This document shows, piece by piece, positions 27,084-37,300 of a stretch of 64,000 nucleotides of DNA. Both the position numbers and the translations under genes were made by a program. Position 1 is the first letter of the stretch. Each line of letters starts with the position of its first letter. Origin of the DNA: PALSA-270 sp963770915 (GTDB lineage: Bacteria; Acidobacteriota; Terriglobia; Terriglobales; Acidobacteriaceae); assembly GCA_963770915.1 (NCBI GenBank), contig CAVYRG010000001.1, forward strand, positions 1,178,001-1,242,000, read 5' to 3'. The notes beneath the pieces were generated by a model. That model did not search any database, was not told the origin of the DNA, and saw only the letters and a program-made list of their open reading frames with translations.

Positions 27084-28097
27084 TTGGCGTTCATCATGGT
27101 TGCACGTCAGTACCGATGGAGTCCCGCAAGGGCCATAGGGCTTTTCGTATGCCTGGTCACACTTGCCGGCATGATTTCAGCCCAGAACTCAAACCCTCCC
27201 TCCGCCCCATCAACATCGACCGGAACATCCGCCCCGAACGCCATCGCGCCTCAGACTGATGGCTCTTCTGCCTATGTCTTTCGGAAGAAGGTGGAAGAAG
27301 TTATTTTGCATGCGACTGTGGTGGACGATCAAAATCGCCCGATCATGGGCCTTGCCCGTTCTAATTTTGAAGTGATCGAAGATGGCAAGCCGCAGGAGAT
27401 GACTTCCTTTCGCACCGAACGTGTCCCGGTTGCACTGGGGATTCTGATCGACAATTCAGGCTCCATGTTGCCGAAGCGCGCGAAGGTTAACGAAGCGGCC
27501 CTGCAACTGGTAGACGCCAGCCAACCGGAAGACCGTATTTTCATCGTCAATTTCGGCGAGGGTGCATTTCTTGACCAGGACTACACCCAGGACGTCGGCA
27601 AACTGCGGGCAGCTTTACTGCGGGTGGAGACTCGCGGCAGCACTGCTCTCTACGACGCAATCATCGCCGCCGTTCATCATCTGAACCAGACTTCCCCGCT
27701 GCAAAAGAAGGTTCTGTTGGTCGTGACTGACGGGGCGGACAACGCAAGCCAAGCCACTTTTCAACAGGTTCTACACGAGTTGCAATCAAAGAACGGACCG
27801 GTACTCTACACCATAGCCCTCGAGCAGAACGAGCGACGAGACGAAGCAAACCGGCAATCGCTGAGCACACTCTCCGAGCAAACGGGCGGCGCTGCTTTCT
27901 TTCCGTCCAGCCTCGACGAGGTCCAGTCAATTGCGAACACCATTGCGCAAGACATTCGCAGTCAGTACGTAATCGGCTACCGCTCTTCCAATCCGGACAC
28001 GCCGGGCACCTATCACTCGATTCAACTTCAGGTGCTCGACGGATCTTTGCAACTGCGCGCTGTGACCCGTTCGGGATATTATTCGGAAAGCAATTGA
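27084..28097 (+). CDS. Secreted VWA-domain protein (acidobacterial type)
   Basis: The 337-residue protein has a signal peptide (about residues 12-32), a Pro/Ser/Thr-rich linker, a short beta domain with VILHATVVDDQNRPI and a von Willebrand factor A domain. The metal site (MIDAS) is ILIDNSGSM near residue 120, with TALYDAI and VVTDGADNAS completing it. This layout is that of the VWFA-related family widespread in Acidobacteriota. The start codon is uncertain: TTG 27084 has GAGGGAG 8 bp upstream, while ATG 27096 would place it 20 bp away. The protein is exported and probably binds a partner through metal. It is followed by a response-regulator gene but no operon is evident. Confidence 0.8.
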   Translation: MAFIMVARQYRWSPARAIGLFVCLVTLAGMISAQNSNPPSAPSTSTGTSAPNAIAPQTDGSSAYVFRKKVEEVILHATVVDDQNRPIMGLARSNFEVIEDGKPQEMTSFRTERVPVALGILIDNSGSMLPKRAKVNEAALQLVDASQPEDRIFIVNFGEGAFLDQDYTQDVGKLRAALLRVETRGSTALYDAIIAAVHHLNQTSPLQKKVLLVVTDGADNASQATFQQVLHELQSKNGPVLYTIALEQNERRDEANRQSLSTLSEQTGGAAFFPSSLDEVQSIANTIAQDIRSQYVIGYRSSNPDTPGTYHSIQLQVLDGSLQLRAVTRSGYYSESN

Positions 28098-28303
28098 CAC
28101 ACCTCTTTCAAAGGAAAGATTTGTTAAGTGCCAAATCATGGCGCGGAGCCTAAACATTCCGTCCAATCGGGTGAAAGCCGTATTTCCGTTCAAAAGCAAC
28201 CTTATTGATTGCATTCCGTTGGCGGTAATAAACTGACGTCTTGATTCTGGCGATCTTTCTGTGATTCGCGCGGGTGTCAAGAACTCTCCAAGGGGTTGTT
28301 TAA

Positions 28304-28711
28304 GTGCCGATTCAGATTCTCGTAGTGGACGACCATGACGTGGTGCGAGAAGGAGTGAAAGCCATTCTGCAACGACGGCCCGACTGGGTGATTTGCGGGG
28401 AAGCGTCGAACGGGCGGGAAGCGATCGCTCTGGCAGAAACCTTAAAACCGGATGTGGTCGTCCTCGACGTCACGATGCCTGTCATGAACGGGTTGCATGT
28501 GGTGGAGCAATTGCGGCATCGTATGCCAGACGTTCGCGTTGTGATGCTCACTATGCACGATGCTCAAATCGTGGAAAACGCAGCGCGTAAAAGCGGAAGC
28601 CACGGGCTTGTCTTGAAGCTGCATGCATCTCGCGACCTCGTCAAGGCTGTTGAAGCCATCCTGGATGGCGGGGAGTTTTTCGCATCAGAGAAGCTTTCCC
28701 ACAGCGCCTAA
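28304..28711 (+). CDS. Receiver-only response regulator (NarL family relative)
   Basis: This 135-residue protein starts with GTG 28304 and is a single receiver domain: acidic pair D9-D10, phosphoacceptor D55 in VVLDVTMP, T in VVMLTMHD and Lys about 105 in LVLKLHA. The NarL-type homologue at 29273-29944 has LKSDA there, followed by a LuxR-type HTH; this protein ends where the HTH linker would begin. It may be a phosphorelay sink or modulator of another regulator, or a truncated gene. No HTH remnant was seen in the next 300 bp. No kinase is adjacent; the nearest are the minus-strand kinases at 32.7-40.7 kb. Confidence 0.75.
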   Translation: MPIQILVVDDHDVVREGVKAILQRRPDWVICGEASNGREAIALAETLKPDVVVLDVTMPVMNGLHVVEQLRHRMPDVRVVMLTMHDAQIVENAARKSGSHGLVLKLHASRDLVKAVEAILDGGEFFASEKLSHSA

Positions 28712-29272
28712 AATCCAAAAACTGACGCGGCGGAAACCAGCAGCATACAAATGATTGCCGTTCCTCGGCCCGTTACAGGCAGAACCGTCCCCGCCCGATC
28801 GCCGAATCGGGCACATGGAGGCACTCCTGGCGCCGACCGGCGGAAGGCTAGCGCTTCGCTGGACATCCTCCGGAGCCTACTCATCCACCGCCTCTTCATT
28901 CCAGTATTCACTGTTGCACTTACCCGAAACTTGCATCAAACCCAGAGGAGAAGGACTTAAAGTCTCCGGATTCTTTGGCGAGGAGAATGGAGCGGATCAG
29001 GGGCAAGAGGTCAGCGATTAGTGAGATACAGCAAATGCTGTATTCCCCGTTGTTTACGTAAGAATTACATTGTTCCTGGTATGGGAGTTTTGCGGCCGTC
29101 GCCGCCTTATTGATCTGTTTCCATCGGCTTAGTGGTTTCTTGCGGGTTTGGCACCAACCATGCAAGTGATGGCATAGCTGGATCTGTGGAGTAGATAAAA
29201 GCATTTCTTCAAGATCGTCGTTTCTGTAGTCTTCTGTGGTAGAAGATCTGTGGCGCAGGAGGAATATCTCCC
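28712..29272. other. 561-bp spacer, no gene recognised; palindrome at 29026-29043
   Basis: Short frames on both strands have no recognisable product. The palindrome ATACAGCAAATGCTGTAT at 29026-29043 has perfect 7-bp arms (ATACAGC/GCTGTAT) and follows the 18-bp pattern of the CTAC-N10-GTAG sites, with A and T at the outer positions. It lies 230 bp before the response regulator at 29273. The Shine-Dalgarno for that gene is AGGAGG at 29258-29263. Confidence 0.4.
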
Positions 29273-29944
29273 ATGGGCAACTTGCGAATTATGGTAGCCG
29301 ATGACCATGAGGTAGTGAGGAAAGGCTTACGCTCTCTTCTGGAGGCCCAACCGGGCTGGCAGGTCTGCAGTGAAGCGACTGACGGGCGCGATGTGGTGAA
29401 AAAGGCGGTGGAACTGAAACCGGATATTATCGTGCTGGACATCGCCATGCCGAATTTGAATGGCTTGGAGGCCACCCGGCAACTGCTGAAGATCAATCCA
29501 AAAGCAAAGGTCCTGGTTTTGACGCTGCATGATTCGGATCGCGTGATTCAGGAAGTGCTGTCCGCCGGGGCCCATGGCTTTGTCCTCAAATCAGATGCTG
29601 CACGTGACCTGGTATCCGCAGTGGAAGCCCTGCGGCAAAACAGGACCTACTTTACGTCTAAAGTTGCGTCCATGGTGCTTAATGGCTTCTTAAAAGGCGG
29701 ACCCGGCGCGGCGGTGAGCGATTCCGTGAGTCCTCTGACGGGGAGGGAGCGGGAAATCGTACAACTCCTCTCCGAAGGGAAGAGCGCGAAAGAGGTCGCT
29801 GTGGTCCTCGGAATCAGCGTGAAGACGGCGGAAACCCATCGTACGAACATCATGCGGAAACTGGACCTGCACTCGGTCAGTGCGCTGGTGCTATACGCTG
29901 TCCGTAACAACATTGTGAGTGTCGCGGCCACACGTTCGGCCTGA
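29273..29944 (+). CDS. NarL/FixJ-family response regulator
   Basis: This 223-residue regulator has a receiver domain at residues 5-120, with phosphoacceptor D56 in VLDIAMPN and a switch Lys in VLKSDA. It ends in a LuxR-type helix-turn-helix (residues about 155-215, LTGREREIVQLLSEGKSAKE, then VKTAETHRTNIMRKL). It should bind DNA as a dimer after phosphorylation. AGGAGG lies 9 bp before ATG 29273. It is a close paralogue of the gene at 43448-44101 (same opening and C-terminus). No kinase is adjacent, so the phosphodonor may be one of the hybrid kinases at 32.7-40.7 kb, though this is inference. Confidence 0.9.
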   Translation: MGNLRIMVADDHEVVRKGLRSLLEAQPGWQVCSEATDGRDVVKKAVELKPDIIVLDIAMPNLNGLEATRQLLKINPKAKVLVLTLHDSDRVIQEVLSAGAHGFVLKSDAARDLVSAVEALRQNRTYFTSKVASMVLNGFLKGGPGAAVSDSVSPLTGREREIVQLLSEGKSAKEVAVVLGISVKTAETHRTNIMRKLDLHSVSALVLYAVRNNIVSVAATRSA

Positions 29945-29958
29945 CAGCTTCATTGATT

Positions 29959-29974
29959 CGCTCGACGTCGAGCG
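29959..29974. terminator. Perfect 16-bp palindrome after the response regulator
   Basis: CGCTCGACGTCGAGCG can fold as a 6-bp stem with an ACGT loop. It lies 15 bp past the stop of the response regulator at 29944. There is no T-run after it, so it may be an operator instead of a terminator. Confidence 0.35.
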
Positions 29975-30197
29975 CAGGTACGGAACCGCCGAATCTACCC
30001 AACGATTCTTGCGCCGCCCCGCAACAATGCCGGGCGACGCGAGGTCCTCGGCGAACCTCAAATCTCATCCTCACCTACTAGGAAGATTTCGCCGTTTTAC
30101 GCGAATTTGCCGAGAGGATTCCGCCGGCAATCGGTGTACGCTGAGTCTCATGCACCCTCTGGCGCCGCACTTTGATCTGGCGGAGCGGATCCTCAAA

Positions 30198-30599
30198 ATG
30201 GAACACGAAGCGCAACGAGTTCTTATCGTGGACGACCAGGAGTCAATGCGCCAAGCCCTGCGCAAACTCTTAGGCGGCAAAGCGGCGTTTCAGTTGTGCG
30301 GGGAGGCCTGCGATGGTTACGAGGCGCTGCAGAGGGCGCGTGAACTCGGTCCTCACGTGATCTTGATGGACATTACCATGCCGGGCTTGAACGGTCTGGA
30401 GGCCGCCAGACGAATCCACAAGGATATGCCGGAAGCCGAGATCCTCATCCTTACCCAGCACGAATCATTGCAAGCGGCGCGTGCTGCCAAAGAAGTCGGG
30501 GCGCGGGGCTATTTGTCGAAAACTGACGCAGCTCAACATCTGGTTACCGCGTTGGAAGCGGTGTGCAAGCATTTGCCATTTTTTCCTGCCAGCGTTTAG
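30198..30599 (+). CDS. Receiver-only response regulator
   Basis: This 133-residue protein consists of one receiver domain: acidic pair in LIVDDQESM, phosphoacceptor Asp in VILMDITMPGLNG (about residue 58), a Thr in LILTQHES and the switch Lys in YLSKTDA. There is no output domain. ATG 30198 was chosen; ATG 30150 would add 16 residues without a clear ribosome site. It lies 253 bp downstream of the NarL-type regulator. Together with 28304-28711 it forms a second output-less receiver, suggesting a local phosphorelay with the multi-receiver kinases to the right; this is inference. Confidence 0.75.
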   Translation: MEHEAQRVLIVDDQESMRQALRKLLGGKAAFQLCGEACDGYEALQRARELGPHVILMDITMPGLNGLEAARRIHKDMPEAEILILTQHESLQAARAAKEVGARGYLSKTDAAQHLVTALEAVCKHLPFFPASV

Positions 30600-30614
30600 G
30601 CACGCGAGGTCAAA

Positions 30615-30642
30615 GGCAGGGCTCCTCCGATCAGGCCCTGCC
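30615..30642 (+). terminator. Stem-loop after receiver gene
   Basis: Perfect 8-bp arms GGCAGGGC and GCCCTGCC flank a 12-base loop, 15 bp beyond the stop at 30599. No T-tract follows, so termination here is only probable. Confidence 0.4.
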
Positions 30643-30764
30643 CATGGGTGCCGACTAGAAACGAGCAATCGGCTGAAGCTTTGATCGATACAACCGCGAT
30701 TGCCTATTTTTTATTAGCCAACGATCCCCCTTGCCCTCTTCGCACTCGGGCAATAGACGATCAT

Positions 30765-32009
30765 TCAGGTCGTACACGCGGGCATCACGGTCACGGTCAC
30801 GGTCGCCTGTGCCGTTCCCCCGCTTCCGTTTACCGTTAACGTGTAAGTCGTCGTCACGCTTGGACTCAAAGTCATCGAGCCGCTGGTTGCTACCCCGCCG
30901 ATGCTGGGTGCAAGTGTTGCGGAGGTCGCATTCTTGCTCGACCAAGTGAGCGTGACCGGCGATCCCGCGACAATGGAACTCTGCGAAGCGCTGAGAGCCG
31001 CCGTGGGTGACGCCGACGTCATCGAGAGTGTTGTGGCGCTGGCGATATTCGTGTACTGGCTATAAGCGCTCCCACGCAACTCGCCAACGTAGTACCTGTA
31101 GGTCGTTGCCGCGGATAATTTTGTGTCGGTGAAATTCGTCGCCGCCAGCGTCGATAGCCACTTCCAGTTCGTGCAGCTAGTCCCTGTGCACCGCGCGATG
31201 TAGTAGGCGGTCGGGGGATTCGGGTCCGCATTCCACGACAGTGCGATTTGGCTCATGCTGATGGGGTTCGCCGTCAGCACGCCCTGGGCCGCGGGTGGAT
31301 TAACACTACCGCCACTACCTGCGGAGCCGTCATCATTCGCGGTGAACGACGAGAAGCCGAATTGTGAGTTGTCAGCGCTAGAGTAGTTGTTCCACAGGCC
31401 AATTCCAGGAGCACCCGAGTTGAATGTGCCGTCCGTCGCGGTAAGGAACGTCGCGCCATTGCGAGTGGCCGTGATCGTATTGCCTGCCATCGTGGCGCAG
31501 AGTACGTCGCCATTGCTAAGCGCTGGGGGAAGCACGGAGGCGATCCCGCTGAAGCTGCCGCCGGGACCGTTCCAGCGCACAATTTGCGCGTAGCGGTTCC
31601 CATCCGTTTCCACGCTGTAATTGATTTCGTAGCCCGTGATGCTGCCCGCACTGATCGTGGTTCGCAGGCGCAGCTCCAGTTCGTGCGTGCCACTATTCCG
31701 GCCGGTCCAGCCGGCGTTGATACGGACGGTACCGCACGCAGTTTGGTTGGGTGCCCAGCTTCCATTTAAGACTGCCGTCGCGTCGTCGTAACTGTGGTTT
31801 CCGCCGGTGGATTGAACTGCGGTGTCCTCGGCAACTCCTCCTGACGTTTGCACATTGTCCCAGCGGCCTCCGCCGTTCGTCGATCCGTTCAGCCAGTTTC
31901 CGTTCTCGGAGATCGGGTTTTCGTTCGCTGGAAAGTTAGTGGAGTACTGAGTGGCCCATGCTGGCGCACAAAGCATTGCGAGAATCAACAACTCAGCTAA
32001 TTTGCGCAT
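30765..32009 (-). CDS. Secreted fibronectin type III/Ig-like protein
   Basis: This 414-residue secreted protein has a signal peptide (residues 1-19), then an about 220-residue beta-rich domain of the LamG-like kind (TQYSTNFPANENPISENGNW, with IVRWNGPGG), a linker of Gly/Ser, a fibronectin type III-like domain around residues 240-320 (ISMSQIALSWNADPNPPTAY) and a C-terminal Ig-like domain (PVTLTWSSKNATSATL). It is likely an extracellular adhesin or carbohydrate-binding protein. ATG 32009 follows AAAGGAATTTGCG. It reads away from the kinase pair at 32.7-40.7 kb and ends convergent with the receiver gene. Confidence 0.65.
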   Translation of the reverse strand: MRKLAELLILAMLCAPAWATQYSTNFPANENPISENGNWLNGSTNGGGRWDNVQTSGGVAEDTAVQSTGGNHSYDDATAVLNGSWAPNQTACGTVRINAGWTGRNSGTHELELRLRTTISAGSITGYEINYSVETDGNRYAQIVRWNGPGGSFSGIASVLPPALSNGDVLCATMAGNTITATRNGATFLTATDGTFNSGAPGIGLWNNYSSADNSQFGFSSFTANDDGSAGSGGSVNPPAAQGVLTANPISMSQIALSWNADPNPPTAYYIARCTGTSCTNWKWLSTLAATNFTDTKLSAATTYRYYVGELRGSAYSQYTNIASATTLSMTSASPTAALSASQSSIVAGSPVTLTWSSKNATSATLAPSIGGVATSGSMTLSPSVTTTYTLTVNGSGGTAQATVTVTVMPACTT

Positions 32010-32098
32010 CGCAAATTCCTTTCGTTGGGGCTTTAGATACCCCCTTGCGACGCAAGTGGCGCGGGCGATTCCCTATTCGTGTTGTTGGGTATGCAAAA

Positions 32099-32438
32099 TT
32101 AATGTGGCATCGCACTTCCTATCAGGCCATGGCGAAGGGGCCGGCTAGAAACGAATGACTGGCCAAGAGTGAGCCTGAACTGAGTCGTGATGCCGTCCGA
32201 GAATGTGCTGGTAAAATTCCGCTCAAAGTCATAGCCCATTTCCGCCTCAATCTGCACCTGACTGCTGACATTGAACCCCGCCCGCCCCCACGCCCACAAA
32301 GTTGATATGGGGAGCTGTGCGAGTGAGGTTTGGGTAGTCGGCAAACACGCCGACTTCGACATGATCACTGCTTTGTGCGATCACATAAGGCGCACAAAAC
32401 AAAAGCCCCAAAAGCGCACAGCGCACTGCTCGTCTCAT
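32099..32438 (-). pseudogene. Frameshifted outer-membrane beta-barrel protein fragment
   Basis: Signal peptide (RAVRCALLGLLFCAPYVIAQ) and the first strands (VEVGVFADYPNLTRTAPHIN) read in one frame to about 32290. The next part (GRAGFNVSSQVQIEAEMGYD, then ERNFTSTFSDGITTQF) reads in another, from about 32285 to 32099. The two parts fit the known order of an acidobacterial outer-membrane barrel family, but that family is about 170-200 residues and this piece is about 110, so it is both frameshifted and short. The shift lies in a run of Cs/Gs near 32280. Decay or sequence error cannot be told apart. Confidence 0.5.
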
Positions 32439-32690
32439 AGTGTTTATTTCGTACTTACTGAAATAGTGTTTCTTCATGACCCAGGGCAGCGGCGGCAAGT
32501 TCGTGGTGGCATGCGCAGCGAACCCATTCGCATGCGCAAGAAAACCTAACTTGACGCACGGGTATCTGATACGGAATGGATTGTGGGAGTTGTATCCGCT
32601 CAGTGCGATGCAGGAAAAGGCCGGCGCTTCTACGGGAAAAACTGGAGTGCCTTCAAGAACCAGGGAGAACAAAACCGGAACTGAATCGCG

Positions 32691-34298
32691 CTACGCGGTC
32701 ACGCGAACGTCCTGCAGTGAGAAGTCTGTAACCGGGATTTCCACTTCCAGCAGGGTGCCTGGATTCGCGTTCTGGACCCGGAATTCGCCGCCAAATTCTT
32801 GGACGCGCTGTTTCATCCCCCCAATGCCGACGCCGATACTGCCGGGCTGGAGTTCGGCGACGCGGTCTCCGATTCCCTTGCCGTCGTCGCGAACTGTCAC
32901 CACGATCCGGCCCTCTTGTTGCATGAGCGTGACCCAGCTTTTGCGCGCCTCGGAGTGCCGGAAAACGTTGGTAAGGGCTTCCTGAATAATGCGGAAAGTC
33001 GCGGTTTCCAACTCGGGGGCAAGGCGGGGGAAATGGGGCGGTTGTACGTCGAGCGAGGTTTCGATGCCGCTGCGCTTGGTAAATCCGTCCAAGTACCACT
33101 GCAGCGCTGAGAGCAGACCCACCTCGTCCAGTAAAGGCGGATGCAGGAGATGAGATATGTTGCGGACCTGCTGAATGGCACGATCAATGAGCGAGCTGGC
33201 ATCGCGAGCCGCCATCTTCACCGGCTCGCGCACCGCATTTTCCACGATTGTACCGTCCAGCGTCATTTTGGCGGCGATGAGCTCCTGTCCCAGTCCGTCG
33301 TGCAGTTCGCGCGCAATCCGGCGCCGCTCCTCGTCCTGCATGCTGAGCAGACGGCTGGATAGGCGGCGTAATTCCACCGTTCTCTGATCGACCAGTCTCT
33401 CCAGATGGTTGGCGTCTTCCCGCATGGACTGTTCGAGCAGCTTGCTATCATGAATATCAGCACAGGTTCCGTACCATTTCACGACCTTTTCTTCATGATC
33501 ACGGATAGGGACCGCCCGCGCTCGGAACCAGCGATACTGGCCGTCTTTTCCCCGCAAGCGATATTCGGCCTCGTAGTTATCGCCGCTCTTCATGGAGCGG
33601 ATCCAAATGGCCTGAACTTCTTCGGCGTCCTCGGAATGAACGTAAGCCAGCCAGCCAAAACCATGGCTCGATTCAGGGCTGGCGCCGGTATACTCGTAAA
33701 AGCGATCGCTCAAGTAATCGCGATGTCCATCTCCCCGACTGCTGAAGATCATGTCGGGCGCAGTCTTCACGATCGCCGCCAGTTCCTGATGTTTCCGGGC
33801 CAGCTCCTGATTCAGACCCAGCAGCGTAGCCGCCTTTTTGGCCAGCTCCTGGGTCCGCTCCACTACCCGCTGTTCCAGTTCGCGGTTCAGCAATGCCAGT
33901 TGCTGGGTCTTGCGGTGCAGTTCAGCGAAGACGCTGACTTTGGCGCGCAGAAGTTCGGGAACAATTGGAACCGAAATATAGTCCACCGCCCCGCGCGCAT
34001 ACCCTTTTATTCGGTCCACGTCGGTAAGGTGTACGGCTGAAATGAAAATGATCGCCGTGGTGCGAAAGCGAGGGTGCTGGCGGATCATCTCAGCCAGTTC
34101 GAATCCGTCCATGACGGGCATGCTCACGTCCATCAGAACGACCGCGACATCGTTCTTCAAAAGCTGTTCGAGTGCCTCCGTCCCGGAAGAGACCTTGATG
34201 AGATTTTCGCCAAGCTCGTTTAGGATGGCCTCATAGCTGAGAAGCTTGGCAGGCTGATCGTCCACCATCAGGATATTAACTTTTTCGTTGGTTCTCAT
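32691..34298 (-). CDS. Hybrid sensor histidine kinase: receiver, PAS, HisKA_3
   Basis: This 535-residue protein has three parts. Residues 8-125 are a receiver (VVLMDVSMPVMDGFEL around D57). A coiled coil (about 130-175) is followed by a PAS domain (about 180-305, with FYEYTGASPES). Residues about 325-530 are a HisKA_3-type kinase (phosphorylated His in ARELHDGLGQEL) with the HATPase G-box region DDGKGIGD and a C-terminal GGMKQRV. HisKA_3 kinases usually act on NarL-type regulators, so the four response regulators of the window are candidates. ATG 34298 was chosen over GTG 34301. It lies 53 bp after the larger kinase and is probably co-transcribed with it. Confidence 0.85.
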   Translation of the reverse strand: MRTNEKVNILMVDDQPAKLLSYEAILNELGENLIKVSSGTEALEQLLKNDVAVVLMDVSMPVMDGFELAEMIRQHPRFRTTAIIFISAVHLTDVDRIKGYARGAVDYISVPIVPELLRAKVSVFAELHRKTQQLALLNRELEQRVVERTQELAKKAATLLGLNQELARKHQELAAIVKTAPDMIFSSRGDGHRDYLSDRFYEYTGASPESSHGFGWLAYVHSEDAEEVQAIWIRSMKSGDNYEAEYRLRGKDGQYRWFRARAVPIRDHEEKVVKWYGTCADIHDSKLLEQSMREDANHLERLVDQRTVELRRLSSRLLSMQDEERRRIARELHDGLGQELIAAKMTLDGTIVENAVREPVKMAARDASSLIDRAIQQVRNISHLLHPPLLDEVGLLSALQWYLDGFTKRSGIETSLDVQPPHFPRLAPELETATFRIIQEALTNVFRHSEARKSWVTLMQQEGRIVVTVRDDGKGIGDRVAELQPGSIGVGIGGMKQRVQEFGGEFRVQNANPGTLLEVEIPVTDFSLQDVRVTA

Positions 34299-34351
34299 CA
34301 CGGTGTTTGGTTTGCCTCATTTTAGCCGAGCTGGTTTTCGAAAGATATCCC

Positions 34352-37300
34352 TCAGCGATGGAGCCACATTCTCAGGGCTGAGAGAAGCTGCTCGGTGTTC
34401 ACCGGCTTGGCCAAATACTCCGACGCGCCGGCTTCCAGACATTTCTCGCGATCGCCTTTCATGGCTTTGGCGGTCAAAGCAACAATCGGGAGCCGACGGA
34501 ATGCCGGCTTTTGCCGGATCACCTGCACGGTTTCGTACCCATCCATCTCCGGCATCATGATGTCCATGAGAACGATCGCCACATCCGTGGTCGACTCCAG
34601 GGTCGCAATCGCCTCGCGGCCGGTGCCGGCCGTCAATACGTTCATCCCGCGCCGCTCGAGAACGCTGCTGAGCGCGAAGATGTTGCGCACATCATCGTCC
34701 ACGATCAACACCTTCTTCCCAACCAGGGCATCGTCGGAACGGTGCAACCGGTCGAGCATTCTTTGTTTCTCCGGCGGCAGATCGGACACCACGCGGTGAA
34801 GGAACAGCGCCGTTTCATCTAGCAGACGCTCCGGCGATTCCACGCCCTTGACCACGACGCTGCGAGCCAGTGTGTGCAGACGGGCGTCCTCCTCGGGCGA
34901 CAATTCTTTACCCGTGAATACCACTACCGGCAAGTCGTTTCGGGCCGGCGTGTCCCGCAAACGCTCAAGCACTTCGAATCCCGACATATCAGGCAAACGC
35001 AGATCCAGAACCACGCAATCGACAGACCCTTCGCCGACCGCTTTCAGCGCCTCTTCCCCACTCGCGGCAATCGTGATCTCCACGTCCTTATACCCTAGCA
35101 ATTCCCTGATACTCAATTGCTCAGCGGGATTGTCCTCTACCACCAGCAGCTTTTTTCGCCGAGGAGTTGCGTATTCTTTGATGCGCAATAAGGCGGATTC
35201 AATTTCTTCCGATGTGGTTGGTTTCGTCACGAAGGCAAACGCGCCGCGGGCCAATCCATGGTGGCGGTCCTCGTCCAAGGTCAACATCTGCACCGGAATA
35301 TGGCGTGTGGCGGGGTCTTGTTTCAAGTGATTGAGCACAGTCCAGCCCAGCATGTCGGGCAGGAACACATCGAGGGAAATCGCGGTGGGATGAAATTCCC
35401 GAGCCAGCATGAGGGCGCTCGCGCCATTCATCGCCACAAGCACCTTAAAGCCCTTGTCCCGTGCCAAATCGCATAACACTCTCGCATAGTGGGGATCGTC
35501 TTCCACAATCAGCAGGACAGAATCATCCGGCTGCAGGTTCTCACGGTCGTCAGGAATCTGTTCCACCGGCAACTCAGACACATTCATCGCGCCCAACTGC
35601 AGGGGAGATGGAACCGCCGCGGCCTTATGCTCCGAGGCTGCCACATTGGCGGGCCCGACATAAGTTTGCGGCAAATAAAGGGTAAATGAGCTGCCTTTGC
35701 CTGGCGTGCTGCGCAACTGAATTTCGCCACCCAGCAGATTGGCCAACTCACGGCTGATGGCCAACCCCAGTCCGGTGCCTCCGTATTTTCGGCTGGTGCC
35801 GGCATCCGCCTGTTGAAAGGCCTCGAAGATGATCCGCTGCTTCTCGAACGGAATACCGATGCCGGTATCCGTTACCTCGAAAGCCACGACTGCGCCAACG
35901 CCGCTTAGGATCGGATGGTTGTCGCTCCAGCCGCCGGCCGGGACGGACACCGATAGCCGCACTCCACCCTGCTCGGTAAACTTGAAGGCGTTCGAGAGCA
36001 GGTTCTTGAGCACCTGCTGCAGGCGTTTTGAGTCGGTCACCATGCCGCGCGGCAGATGTGGATCCACGTGCACATCGAAAGCCAGCTTCCGATTTTCCGC
36101 TTCGTGACGAAACGGACGGGCCACAGTATCCAGCAAGCCGCCGAAGAAGACTTCCTGGGCCTCGACGGAAACCGTCCCCGACTCGATCTTGGACAAGTCG
36201 AGAATATCGCTGATCAGGTTCAGCAGATCTGTGCCCGCCGCGTGAATTGTGCGTGAGAACTCGACCTGCTTCGCGGTCAGATTCCCCTCCGGGTTGTCGC
36301 TCAGCTGCTGACCCAGGACCAGAATGCTATTCAAAGGCGTGCGCAGTTCGTGCGACATGTTGGCCAGGAACTCGGATTTGTACTTCGACGTGAGCGCCAG
36401 TTCCTTGGCTTTCTCTTCCAGCGCGCGCCTCGCCTGTTCAATTTCCTGGTTCTTACGCTCCACTTCCACATTCTGCTCGGCGAGCTGTTGAGCCTTTTGC
36501 GCCAGCTGTTCGTTGGTCTGTTGCAACTCTTTCTGCTGGGTCTGCAGCTCGGCAGCCAGCTGTTGGGACTGTTTGAGGAGGCCTTCAGTCTGCATGGTGG
36601 CTTCAATGCTGTTGAGCACGATCCCGATGCTGGAGGTCAGCTGATCGAGGAATGCCAGTTGCAAGGCCGTGAAATTGCTGAGCGATGCCAACTCAATAAC
36701 CGCCTTGACCCGGTCTTCAAACAACACGGGAAGGACAATCACATTGCGCGGGGTGGCTTCGAACAATCCCGACCGGATCGGTACGGTGTGCGCCGGCAGG
36801 TCCGTGATTAGCATGCGCCGCTTTTCGGCAGCGCATTGTCCCACTAGTCCTTCCCCGATCTGCAACTGGCGGAGATGCCCGTCTTTCCCGTCGCCGGCAA
36901 AGGCGGAGAGTAGGGCCAAACCCGCTGACTCCTCACCTTCCATCTGATAGATCACACCCTGCTGAGCATTGACCAGCGGCGTGAGTTCGGACAACAGCAT
37001 TCTGCCCACGGCGCCCAGATCGCGCTGCCCCTGCAACATGCCTGTAAAGCGCGCAAGATTGGTCTTCAGCCAATCCTGTTCGGTGTTGCGATCGGTAGTA
37101 AGCCGCAGGTTGTCGATCATGGTGTTGATGTTGTCTTTGAGTTCCGCAACCTCACCGCTGGCCTCGACCTGAATGGACCGGGTCAGATCGCCCTTGGTCA
37201 CGGCTGTGGCAACTTCGGCGATCGCGCGTACTTGACGGGTTAGGTTGTCGGCCAGCAGGTTGACGTTGCCGGTGAGATCCTTCCAGGTGCCGGCAGCGCC

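Noticed and set aside
28755..29021. Plus-strand frame in the spacer before the NarL regulator
   Set aside because: No ribosome site, no known pattern, and another frame on the same strand is equally open.
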